A stretch of DNA of 7,396 nt from the NCBI GenBank assembly GCA_049521915.1, contig JBEKOI010000207.1, forward strand, positions 1 through 7,396, given 5' to 3'. Every line of letters begins with the position of its first letter. The first letter of the stretch is position 1. Positions 1 through 5,478 of the stretch are shown here, in pieces. The DNA is from Bog-756 sp049521915 (GTDB taxonomy: Bacteria; Actinomycetota; Acidimicrobiia; Acidimicrobiales; RAAP-2). The notes below the pieces were generated by a model. The model saw only the letters and a program-made list of their open reading frames with translations. It made no database searches and was not told where the DNA came from. The translations under genes were made by a program, and so were the position numbers.

Positions 1-87
1 TCAGAGCATGATCGGGTTACCCATTCTGAACAGGGGAAATGGGACAATCCGGGACGAGACGCGACGTGGCGAAAATCGATAGAGGCC
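1..87. other. Probable end of an integrated element (no gene recognised)
   Basis: This stretch lies 5' of a tRNA 3' half and does not contain the 5' half the tRNA would need, so by the usual geometry of tRNA-site integration it should be the terminal sequence of the element. The motif gggac occurs twice with a 10-bp period (41-45 and 51-55), which could be part of an integrase arm site, but this is weak. A short plus-strand frame runs from the window edge to TAG at 80-82 and shows no recognisable domain. Assignment to an element is inferred from the neighbouring tRNA fragment. Confidence 0.35.
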
Positions 88-133
88 TCTTGTAATCGTC
101 AGGTCGTGGGTTCGATTCCCACCGCCGGCTCCA
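88..133 (+). pseudogene. 3' half of a tRNA-Thr(TGT) gene, probable attachment site (attL/attR)
   Basis: Visible parts: anticodon loop 89-95 (cttgtaa, anticodon TGT at 91-93), 3' strand of the anticodon stem 96-100, variable loop 101-105, T stem 106-110 paired perfectly with 118-122 around the loop ttcgatt, 3' acceptor strand 123-129, discriminator T at 130 and encoded CCA at 131-133. A whole tRNA would need gacga at 84-88 and an acceptor strand gccggcg near position 58; neither is present (84-88 reads ggcct), so the cloverleaf cannot form. Fragments reaching from the anticodon loop to CCA are what tyrosine-recombinase elements carry to rebuild the tRNA they insert into, so this is most likely the distal att copy, with the intact tRNA beyond the left edge. 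Confidence 0.75.
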
Positions 134-184
134 GAACCGGCTCCAGTACCGGCCCGAGAAACCTGTGGAAGTTCGGGTAATCCC

Positions 185-571
185 TCAGGAATGAGTTCCG
201 GGGGCGCCTTCAACGGATCGTGGGCCAGAAACCTCGGAAACCTCAGAAACCTCGGAGGCGAGCTCATCGAGAATCTCGATGGCAGTCGCAGGCACCTCGA
301 CAACGAGGACGAGCCGATCTGCCCGAGTGGCGATGGCGAACGAGAAGAACGGGCAGCACGCGGCCTCACGGTGTGCCAGTCTGACCACGGACGCAACCTC
401 GGCGTCGGGAGCCAGGCTGAGTTCAAGCCGATTCGGCGAGGCGCGCTCGGCACGCTGAACGGCGTGGCGTAACAACCTCTGCCACTCCCCGAGCTGCGAC
501 CTGGCCTCGTCCGGCTCGAGCGTGCAGGCGATCGGGATCTCCACCCGTCGGAGCTTGGGCCCGCACGGCAC
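185..571 (-). CDS. Small conserved protein with CCPFF motif
   Basis: A 128-residue soluble protein of unknown function, starting with GTG at 569-571 and preceded by GAGGT seven bases upstream, which decides the start. The core resembles a small actinobacterial family also seen, from memory, as a C-terminal part of some MerR-type regulators: an IACTL start (residues 14-18), a helical GEWQRLL segment (28-34), then the signature EAACCPFFSFAI (69-80) with C72, C73, F75, F76 and F78, followed by a strand LVLVVEVP (87-94) and a short helix. The adjacent cysteines may bind a metal or thiol, but this is inference. The C terminus after about residue 106 is an SEV triple repeat from a DNA repeat and looks like an add-on. 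It lies downstream of the broken SDR gene, 71 bases away, and ends 51 bases from the tRNA fragment. Confidence 0.7.
   Translation of the reverse strand: MPCGPKLRRVEIPIACTLEPDEARSQLGEWQRLLRHAVQRAERASPNRLELSLAPDAEVASVVRLAHREAACCPFFSFAIATRADRLVLVVEVPATAIEILDELASEVSEVSEVSGPRSVEGAPGTHS
229..255. repeat. Three 9-bp tandem units (aaacctcgg)
   Basis: Units at 229-237, 238-246 and 247-255; the middle one differs by one base (g to a). It lies inside the 3' end of the CCPFF gene and encodes SEV three times on the minus strand, so unit-number change would keep the frame. Confidence 0.8.
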
Positions 572-578
572 AGTGGCG

Positions 579-583
579 ACCTC
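579..583 (-). promoter_or_regulatory. Ribosome binding site GAGGT
   Basis: GAGGT on the minus strand sits seven bases before the GTG at 569-571. It supports that GTG over the in-frame GTG nine codons downstream (542-544). Confidence 0.55.
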
Positions 584-621
584 GATTGACCCCTGGTCCT
601 GGCGTCAGGGCCGGGAGCCAT

Positions 622-642
622 CGGGTGGGGTCGACACCCCCG
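622..642 (-). terminator. Weak hairpin after the SDR reading frame
   Basis: gggtg and caccc, or alternatively ggggt and acccc around cgac, can pair in the 21 bases just beyond the SDR stop. There is no T run and two pairings compete. It could end SDR transcription or be chance in GC-rich DNA. Confidence 0.2.
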
Positions 643-1411
643 TCACCGGTTCTTCCCGCGCCCCTCCAGCCAGTCGTCGAAGTCGCGAGCCACGATCCGC
701 TCGTCGTGAACACCGGCAGCATCCGGAGAGGCCAGCCACACGATTGGCGGTCCCATGATCGTCGGGTCCAGCATGTTGGCAGGCAACTCATCTTCCAGTC
801 CGTCGGGAACCATCCCGGTGGCGGTCGCCCCGCCGGGCAGCAGGATGTTGGCGGTGGCCGCCGACCCGGCCAGGCCGGCGGCCATGACACGGGCCCAGGG
901 CCTCCACAGCGGCACCGGAGGGCCCATACGGGGTGAAGCCCCGACGGGTCATCGTCTGCTTGTTCATCGAAATCGTGACCACCCGTCCGCCACCGGCGCT
1001 CAACATTCTCGGCACCACCGCTCGGGCGACCAGGAACGTACCGGTCGCCTTGGTCTCCAGCACGTCGCGAAAGCCCGCCGGGGTCACCTCCCAGAACGAC
1101 GTGGGCTCCGTCATGAACCGGGGGTTCACGGTCAGCATGCCGATGCCGGCATTGTTCACCAGTACGTCCAGGCCGTCGAACATCTCGTAGGCGGTGTCGA
1201 CCGCCGCCGACACCGAGCGGGCGTCGCGGACGTCGAGTTCGATTCCCATCACTCCGGCGCCCAGCTCCGCGGCCGTAGCCTGTGCCCGCTCGCCGGAGCG
1301 GCTGGTCACCGCTACCCGAGCGCCCGCCCGTGCCAGCGCTTCTGCCATCGCCCGGCCCAGGCCGCTCGTGCCACCGGTCACCATGATGCGAGTGTCGCTC
1401 AACTGCGCCAT
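643..1411 (-). pseudogene. Short-chain dehydrogenase/reductase, frameshifted
   Basis: An NAD(P)-dependent SDR, about 256 residues if the frame is restored. Frame one (from ATG 1409-1411) carries the cofactor motif TGGTSGLG (12-19), acidic D60, NNAG (86-89), active-site S148 and Y162. At about 891-900, just after the Tyr region, the protein switches to another frame that continues the fold through NILLPGGATATGM to the family-like end GVHDERIVARDFDDWLEG, stopping at 643-645. Removing one G from the ggg in ctgggcccgtg (minus strand) restores EALARVMAA. Besides the frameshift, position 166 of the YxxxK motif is Gly, not Lys, and the position usually Asn in the central helix is Lys121. A single extra base could be a sequencing error, but the lost catalytic Lys argues for a truly decayed or unconventional protein. 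No Shine-Dalgarno site precedes the ATG. Confidence 0.8.
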
Positions 1412-1419
1412 TGAATCTC

Positions 1420-1425
1420 AGCCTA
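1420..1425 (-). promoter_or_regulatory. Possible -10 element (TAGGCT) for leaderless SDR mRNA
   Basis: TAGGCT fits the actinobacterial TAnnnT pattern and is followed by eight bases and then the SDR ATG, so transcription would start at or next to the start codon. No convincing -35 is present. Confidence 0.35.
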
Positions 1426-1541
1426 GAGGCCTTCTCAGCAGGTTCTTCCCTTTCCGACGTGACCGCGGACCGGGCCCACCTCCACTCCGAGGGCGACCCG
1501 GGGACCAAACCAATTCCGAGGCAGGTCGGGGCTGAAACCGA

Positions 1542-1547
1542 TACGGT
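1542..1547 (+). promoter_or_regulatory. Possible -10 element (TACGGT) for leaderless mRNA
   Basis: TACGGT fits TAnnnT and ends seven bases before the ATG at 1555. There is no usable Shine-Dalgarno site (the nearest ggag is only two bases from the ATG) and no clear -35. Confidence 0.3.
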
Positions 1548-1554
1548 CTGGAGC

Positions 1555-1782
1555 ATGCCGGAATGGAAGAAGGGCTGGACGCCAGCGACAGTGGGGGAGG
1601 CCAGGGAGTACCTCGATGCCCACGAGAGGGATGGTGACCCGGCCATCGTAAAAGCCTGTGAGGCAAAGGTCGACGCCACGGTGCGCCGGCCCCAGCCCGG
1701 CAAGCAGGGCCGCGGGAAAACGCGAACGGCCCCTGTCGCGAAACCTCCACTGGAGCAACTGGAGGAAAAGGGGGCCGACTAG
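1555..1782 (+). CDS. Hypothetical 75-residue protein
   Basis: A small protein I do not recognise. It begins MPEWKKGWTPATVGEAREYL, has a mixed-charge helical N-terminal half (residues about 14-41, with VGEAREYLDAHE and AIVKACEAKVDA), a basic Pro/Gly/Lys/Arg-rich linker (about 44-60) and a short acidic helix at the end (LEQLEEKGAD). No signal peptide or membrane segment is seen. Third codon positions are mostly G or C, which supports real coding. The frame is open further upstream to a TTG at 1411, but that part overlaps the SDR promoter region and lacks coding character, so the ATG at 1555 was chosen. It is transcribed divergently from the SDR gene. The helix-linker-helix layout could suit a nucleic-acid-associated protein, but that is only a guess from charge. 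Confidence 0.55.
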   Translation: MPEWKKGWTPATVGEAREYLDAHERDGDPAIVKACEAKVDATVRRPQPGKQGRGKTRTAPVAKPPLEQLEEKGAD

Positions 1783-1819
1783 ATCAGTCGGGCCTGAACT
1801 TGATCAGTCGGGCCTGAAC
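1782..1819. repeat. Perfect tandem repeat, 18-bp unit with 20-bp period
   Basis: GATCAGTCGGGCCTGAAC occurs at 1782-1799 and again at 1802-1819, separated by two bases. It begins at the last base of the 75-residue gene's TAG stop and lies between that gene and the convergent SRPBCC gene. There is no inverted symmetry that would make it a terminator hairpin. Confidence 0.9.
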
Positions 1820-1881
1820 CAGACCCCGGCGATCCGAGAACCCATGGCCAGCCAGGCGGACGGAGGACGCAGCTCCACCGA

Positions 1882-2343
1882 TCACGAGGCCTCGGCGACT
1901 GCTTTGACCCGTTCAAGGGTCCGGAGCATGTCCCGCTGGTTGCGACGCTCCCTCAGGACCCCGCCGAGCGGGCGCCAGACCTTGGTGAAGATGTTGTCGC
2001 CGAGGTCGAATGACTCGGTGACATCGGTGCCCCCGTCATCGGTGGCGGAAAACTCATAGCGCCAGGTATTCACCGGCCGGTCGCGCATGATGACGGCGAA
2101 CTCGAAGACCCGACCGGGCACGCACTCGGTGATCTTGCACGTGGTCCAGTACAGGACCGGCCAGTTCTCATTCCGCTTGACATGGCCCCGGTACAGCGCG
2201 CCGACCTCCGGACCGGTGGCGCCGTTGATCCACTCGGCTTCGATCACCTCGGGGCTGTACTCGCCCATCTTGGTGATGTCGCTGACGAGCCCCCAGACCT
2301 TGTCCGGCGGCGCGTTCACGTGGAGATTTGCCTCAGCGCGCAT
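1882..2343 (-). CDS. SRPBCC-fold (START/polyketide-cyclase-like) protein
   Basis: A 153-residue single-domain protein of the SRPBCC helix-grip superfamily, which forms a deep hydrophobic ligand pocket. The N-terminal strand and first helices read VNAPPDKVWGLVSDITKMGEY (residues 9-29), the usual opening 'ApPe.VW.lvsDi..m..wsPe'. Middle strands follow (GALYRGHVKRNENWPVLYW and VFEFAVIM), then W93/Y95 with TDVTESFDL, and a long C-terminal helix ending at residue 153, as expected for the family. There is no signal peptide. In actinobacteria such proteins bind or act on lipophilic ligands or serve as toxin-like partners; the ligand here is unknown. It is divergent from the LLM oxidoreductase with 111 bases between, so the two may work together. 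Start ATG 2341-2343; no Shine-Dalgarno site but a well-placed promoter, so probably leaderless. Confidence 0.88.
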   Translation of the reverse strand: MRAEANLHVNAPPDKVWGLVSDITKMGEYSPEVIEAEWINGATGPEVGALYRGHVKRNENWPVLYWTTCKITECVPGRVFEFAVIMRDRPVNTWRYEFSATDDGGTDVTESFDLGDNIFTKVWRPLGGVLRERRNQRDMLRTLERVKAVAEAS

Positions 2344-2351
2344 ACGGTCAG

Positions 2352-2380
2352 ACTCTAGGGCACGGCGCCACGACTGTCAG
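2352..2380 (-). promoter_or_regulatory. Promoter of the SRPBCC gene (leaderless)
   Basis: On the minus strand, CTGACA (2375-2380, five of six to TTGACA) is followed by exactly 17 bases and TAGAGT (2352-2357, fits TAnnnT). Eight bases separate it from the ATG, so the predicted transcript starts at or next to the start codon. This is the best housekeeping-type promoter in the window. Confidence 0.6.
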
Positions 2381-2441
2381 GCCCGCTCACGCGTGTCGTA
2401 CCGGGCTGAGCTTCCACCGGAACCCCAGGTCCGGGTGGTGC

Positions 2442-2447
2442 TAGAAC
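2442..2447 (+). promoter_or_regulatory. Possible -10 element (TAGAAC) for the LLM gene
   Basis: TAGAAC ends seven bases before the ATG at 2455, the same spacing as at the other Shine-Dalgarno-less genes, but it lacks the conserved last T and no -35 is clear. Weak on its own. Confidence 0.2.
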
Positions 2448-2454
2448 GGCGAGC

Positions 2455-3342
2455 ATGCAACTCGATCTCCACATTTCGCGATTCGACTGGGCCGGCGGTT
2501 CGACGGGCATGGGGCCGGGCGTGGCCGACCTGGCCCAGCGGGCCGAGGCCATCGGGGTGCGCACCCTGTCGTTCATGGACCACTACTTCCAGATGGACTG
2601 GATGGCGCCGGCGGAGGACCCGATGCTCGAGGGTTACACGGCTCTCGGCTTCGTCGCCGGTGGCACGCAGCGGCTGCGGCTGCGGCTCCTCGTGACCGGG
2701 GTGACCTATCGCCATCCCGGGCTCCTGGCCAAGGCTGTCACCACCCTCGATGTCCTGTCGAGCGGCCGGGCCGAGCTGGGCATCGGCGCGGCATGGTACG
2801 AGCGCGAGCATCGCGGTCTCGGGGTGCCGTTCCCGCCCACGGCGGAGCGCTTCGAGCGACTCGAAGAAGCGATCGAGATCTGCCTGCAGATGTGGAGCGA
2901 CGACAATGGTGCCTACCGGGGTCGGCACTACCAGCTGCAGGAGACGCTGTGCAGCCCGACGCCGGTCAGTGCACCTCGCCCTCGGATCCTGATCGGTGGT
3001 AGCGGCGAGCGGAAGACGCTGCGTCTGGTTGCTCAATACGCCGACGCCTGCAACATCTTCGGTGGCCCCGACCAGGTGGCTCACAAGATCGACGTCCTCC
3101 GTCGGCACTGCGACGCCTTGGGACGCGATCCCAACGAAATCGAGGTCACAGCCATGTTCGGTGAAGTGCCGGCGGATGCGACGGTCGACGACATCGTCCG
3201 GGGCGCAGAAGCGTGGGCCAAGATCGGCGTGTCAACCGTCGTCACCGGTGCCGTGGGCGACGACCCGGCCGGCCGGCTCGAGTCAACCTTCGGTCCCGCC
3301 ATGGAGTGCCTGGCGGCTATCGAACCGACCCCCCTGCAGTAG
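2455..3342 (+). CDS. F420-dependent LLM-class oxidoreductase
   Basis: A 295-residue luciferase-like (alpha/beta)8-barrel protein, cytosolic, of the actinobacterial group that uses coenzyme F420 for hydride transfer; the exact substrate is not predictable. Visible landmarks: an N-terminal barrel strand LDLHISRFDW (3-12), VRTLSFMDHYFQM with a conserved H43 (35-47), LLVTGVTYRHPGLLAKAVTTLDVLSSGRAELGIGAAW in positions 78-114 (the most characteristic block: ligand-facing H87, then SGRAELGIGAGW-like), ERFERLEEAIEI (131-142), and a late barrel strand ILIGGSGERKTLRLVAQYADACNIFGG (178-204) that forms the cofactor phosphate site. Length is normal for the family (about 290-310). Use of FMN instead of F420 cannot be excluded from sequence alone. 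It is divergent from the SRPBCC gene and convergent with the RfbH-like gene. No Shine-Dalgarno site is seen before the ATG. Confidence 0.93.
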   Translation: MQLDLHISRFDWAGGSTGMGPGVADLAQRAEAIGVRTLSFMDHYFQMDWMAPAEDPMLEGYTALGFVAGGTQRLRLRLLVTGVTYRHPGLLAKAVTTLDVLSSGRAELGIGAAWYEREHRGLGVPFPPTAERFERLEEAIEICLQMWSDDNGAYRGRHYQLQETLCSPTPVSAPRPRILIGGSGERKTLRLVAQYADACNIFGGPDQVAHKIDVLRRHCDALGRDPNEIEVTAMFGEVPADATVDDIVRGAEAWAKIGVSTVVTGAVGDDPAGRLESTFGPAMECLAAIEPTPLQ

Positions 3343-3343
3343 A

Positions 3344-3416
3344 CCACCGTTCGGGAGCCATCAGGCACGGTGGCCGAGGTGACCGACCCGACGGTGGGGA
3401 CGGCTCGGCCCGTCGG
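3344..3416. terminator. Two weak hairpins between convergent genes
   Basis: Between the LLM stop (3342) and the RfbH-like stop (3422), ccaccgt (3344-3350) can pair with acggtgg (3367-3373), and ccgacgg (3388-3394) with ccgtcgg (3410-3416). Both have 7-bp perfect stems with loops of about 15-16 bases and no T run. They may serve as a bidirectional terminator, as expected between convergent genes, but are weak by E. coli rules. Confidence 0.35.
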
Positions 3417-3421
3417 CCGCG

Positions 3422-4639
3422 CTAGCAGGCAATGTCCGTCAGAAATGACGACGCCACCTCCCAGATGTAGTCGATATCGTCATCGTGGAGCGCGTGGTTC
3501 GAAGGCAGGATCAGTCCCTGATCCATCACCCGGTCGGCATGGGGAAGACCGGAAGGCGGTAGCCGGATGGTGGCGCTCCTGAACGCCGGCTGACGGGACA
3601 GGTTCCCGGTCCACACCATACGGGTGTCGACCCCGCCTGCCTCCATATGCCGCTGGAACGCGGACCTCTCCACACCACTCCCCTCTCGGATGAGTACGGG
3701 AAACATGTGCCAGGCCGTATCCAGCTCGTCGGTCGTGCGGGGCAGGACGAACACGTCCGGACGGGTGCCGAAGCGCTCACAGAGGCGACGGTGGTTCCGC
3801 TTCCGTGCATCGAGGTTGCTCGACAGCTTTGCGAGCTGCTGCAAGCCGAATGCAGCCGAGAGCTCGGATGGCTCAAAGTTCCACCCCACCTCGTCGAAGA
3901 TGAAGAGATTGTCGTACTCGGTCCCGTCGCCCAGGTCCGAGAAGAACCGGTCCGAGGTCCCGCGACGTGAGCCGAACAACTGCACTTCTGACCGTCGGCC
4001 CCACCGGCGGAGCAGGAGGCATCGATCTCTCAGATCGGCATCGTCCAGGCACACCATGCCTCCGGTCCCCGCGGCGGTGATGATGTGGCTGAGGGCGAAG
4101 GAGGTGACCGAGATGTCCGACCTCGCCCCCGTCGGGATCCCCCGGAGCGTGGTGCCCAACGCGTCGCAGGAGTCCTCGATGACGGGCAGATGGTGCAGGT
4201 CTGCGATCTCCCGGATCCGGTCCCAGTCCGGTGCGTTCCCGATCAGGTTCGGAACCAGGATTGCCCGTGTCGACCCTCCGATCATCGAGGCCAGCTGTTC
4301 GACGTCGATGTTGAACGTGTCCGGCTCGACGTCGACAAGGGCCGGGACCAGACCCGCACGCAACAGCGGAGCGATGTCGGTGGAGAACGTGACGGCGGAT
4401 GTCACCACCTCATCGCCAGGCCGGAGGTCGAGCAGTTCGACGGCCAGATACAGGGCGGACGAGCCGGAATTGCACATCACCCCGAAGCGCTTGCTGAACA
4501 GGTCGGAGATGCTGGCTTCGAATGCCCGGACGTTCTTGCCGATGCGAAGGGCCTGGGGTCCGCCCCGCAGGACGTCCACCACCGCGGCGATCTCCCGCTC
4601 GTCGTGGACGCTTCCCGCGTAGTCGATTCTTCTGGACAT
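3422..4639 (-). CDS. RfbH/E1-like PLP- or PMP-dependent dehydratase (DegT/DnrJ/EryC1/StrS fold), atypical
   Basis: A 405-residue fold-type I PLP enzyme. Motifs place it in the RfbH/E1 sugar 3-dehydratase branch rather than the ordinary aminotransferases: NSGSSALYLAVELL (57-70), RPGDEVVTSAVTF (73-85), LVPALVDVEPDTFNID (97-112), NLIGNAPDWD (131-140), VIEDSCDALGT (153-163, D156 should hold the PLP nitrogen), RRWGR (211-215) and VDTRMVWTGNLSRQPAF (337-353, the family's GNLTRQP signature). In the active-site block TSFALSHIITAAGTGG (179-194), H185 stands where aminotransferases have Lys, as in E1 and ColD. Family E1 enzymes also bind a [2Fe-2S] cluster through four Cys; only C158 remains here, and the positions after WGR read RSEVQLFGSR without Cys. 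ColD does this chemistry without a cluster, so a ColD-like 3-dehydratase is one inference; substrate unknown. ATG 4637-4639 was chosen for its AAGGAAGG site. No sugar-pathway gene is nearby. Confidence 0.88.
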   Translation of the reverse strand: MSRRIDYAGSVHDEREIAAVVDVLRGGPQALRIGKNVRAFEASISDLFSKRFGVMCNSGSSALYLAVELLDLRPGDEVVTSAVTFSTDIAPLLRAGLVPALVDVEPDTFNIDVEQLASMIGGSTRAILVPNLIGNAPDWDRIREIADLHHLPVIEDSCDALGTTLRGIPTGARSDISVTSFALSHIITAAGTGGMVCLDDADLRDRCLLLRRWGRRSEVQLFGSRRGTSDRFFSDLGDGTEYDNLFIFDEVGWNFEPSELSAAFGLQQLAKLSSNLDARKRNHRRLCERFGTRPDVFVLPRTTDELDTAWHMFPVLIREGSGVERSAFQRHMEAGGVDTRMVWTGNLSRQPAFRSATIRLPPSGLPHADRVMDQGLILPSNHALHDDDIDYIWEVASSFLTDIAC

Positions 4640-4647
4640 GGATCCGG

Positions 4648-4655
4648 CCTTCCTT
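4648..4655 (-). promoter_or_regulatory. Ribosome binding site AAGGAAGG
   Basis: A strong purine-rich site eight bases before the ATG at 4637-4639. It rules out the longer in-frame reading from 4729, whose extra 30 residues have no family counterpart. Confidence 0.7.
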
Positions 4656-4744
4656 TCGCACCGCCACGGTCCCGGCGCCCCACTCGGGCCGCCGACCAGC
4701 ACCCGACTCACCGGGGATCTTCCCTTCACCGAAAGCAGCGATGT

Positions 4745-4945
4745 CTACAGCTTGAACACCTCGGTCGCGTTGGAGCGCAGGAAGGCAGCCCAGACGTGAT
4801 CCCGAAAGGGGACGGCATCCAGCTCCATCGTGTCGCTGTCGGCGTCTTTGGTGAGGGCCCGAAGGTAGCCGTCGTGGGCCCTGGCGTCATCCGAGGGGAA
4901 CCCGATCATCAGGTCGATCGCACCCACGTCTCTAGCTCGGGTCAT
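4745..4945 (-). pseudogene. Amidohydrolase remnant: N and C termini joined, middle deleted
   Basis: A 66-residue frame. Residues 9-38 (GAIDLMIGFPSDDARAHDGYLRAL and on) look like the start of an actinobacterial PF04909-type amidohydrolase, whose members run 'AIDLMvGFPs.darahYd.LRpl.kD'. Residues 43-66 (DAVPFRDHVWAAFLRSNATEVFKL) look like the very end of the same family ('lPfrDhVWpkFLr.NAlrVFkL'). The roughly 200 or more residues between, with the metal ligands and active site, are missing, and the frame stays open across the junction near residues 37-43. So it appears to be an in-frame internal deletion. The ATG (4943-4945) overlaps the end of the MarR gene by 14 bases and has GGAGGT 11 bases upstream, so it may still be translated by coupling. 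The family comparison is from memory, not from a search. A genuinely small protein is the alternative. Confidence 0.65.
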
Positions 4946-5429
4946 GGTCGGCACCCACCTCCGTCTCGTCTTCGATTGCCTGATAGCGGACGGCCCGCAG
5001 ATCGTCGACGAACCGCTCGAGCAACTGTGCGAACGTGGACTGATCCTGGACGGACCACGCGCCGAGCACTTCGTGCATGTGCCGGCCCTGGACGGTGGCG
5101 AGTCGCTCGCGTACCCGTGCGCCGGCACTGGTGATCTGCACTTCCACCCGTCGTTTGTCGGCGGTTCCCGAGGTCGTCACGACGAGTCCGTCGGCCTCCA
5201 TCTGGCGGATCTGGCGGCCGCATGCCCCAGGGTCCATCTCCGTGCGCCGGGCCAACTCTCCCAGTGCCAGTGGGCCCTCTTCCTGGATGCGGCACAGGAG
5301 GGCGAATCCCGGTTGCGAGATCGGCGTCCCGGCCGCCATCGCCTGACGCCAGTGGACCTTCCGGCTGCTGTTGAGACGGAACAGGCTCTCGAGGGAGCGG
5401 CTGATGTCGCCGAACGGATCCGGGCTCAT
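4932..5429 (-). CDS. MarR-family transcriptional regulator
   Basis: A 165-residue winged-helix regulator. The N-terminal dimerisation helix is at about 6-25; ISQPGFALLCRIQEEGPLALGELA (37-60) leads into the DNA-reading helices RRTEMDPGACGRQIRQMEADGLV (61-83), and the wing holds the family D-x-R element as DKRRVEVQITSAG (91-103). The C-terminal helices (about 105-152) complete the dimer interface. Length is normal for MarR (about 140-170). It is the second gene after the amidohydrolase (49-base gap) and overlaps the next frame by 14 bases, so it is co-transcribed with the enzymes. MarR proteins usually repress their own operon and release DNA on binding a small aromatic or CoA-linked ligand; the 17-bp palindrome at 6721-6737 in front of the operon is the natural candidate operator. 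ATG 5427-5429 has only a weak GGGCGG-like site. The longer upstream frame lies antiparallel to no coding need and overlaps the amidohydrolase. Confidence 0.9.
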   Translation of the reverse strand: MSPDPFGDISRSLESLFRLNSSRKVHWRQAMAAGTPISQPGFALLCRIQEEGPLALGELARRTEMDPGACGRQIRQMEADGLVVTTSGTADKRRVEVQITSAGARVRERLATVQGRHMHEVLGAWSVQDQSTFAQLLERFVDDLRAVRYQAIEDETEVGADHDPS

Positions 5430-5478
5430 CGCCGCCCGACAGCCCCCGGAGCCCCACCTTGGTCGACGGACCCTGTTG

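Noticed and set aside
58..133. A complete functional tRNA
   Set aside because: No acceptor 5' strand complementary to 123-129, no D arm, and the 5' anticodon stem strand at 84-88 does not pair with 96-100.
229..255. A CRISPR-like or other array made of the short repeats in this window
   Set aside because: The repeats at 229, 1782 and 6861 are unrelated to each other, directly abutting or nearly so, and have no spacers.
1..621. 206-residue minus-strand frame containing GNRTHDLTITR
   Set aside because: The GNRTHDL string is the well-known false protein read from the antisense of a tRNA T arm. The frame crosses the tRNA fragment and overlaps the CCPFF gene; it supports the tRNA call, not a protein.
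423..1703. 426-residue minus-strand open frame across the SDR region
   Set aside because: It is low-complexity Gly/Arg/Pro-rich reading in the third frame. It shares no motif with SDRs and overlaps three better-supported genes.
4640..4729. N-terminal 30-residue extension of the RfbH-like protein
   Set aside because: The added residues have no family counterpart and lie upstream of a strong AAGGAAGG site, so the start was set at 4639.
3624..5134. Long plus-strand frames opposite the RfbH-like and MarR genes (3624-4622, 4085-5134)
   Set aside because: Both are antisense shadows with Arg/Ser/Pro-rich translation. The minus-strand proteins have recognisable folds.
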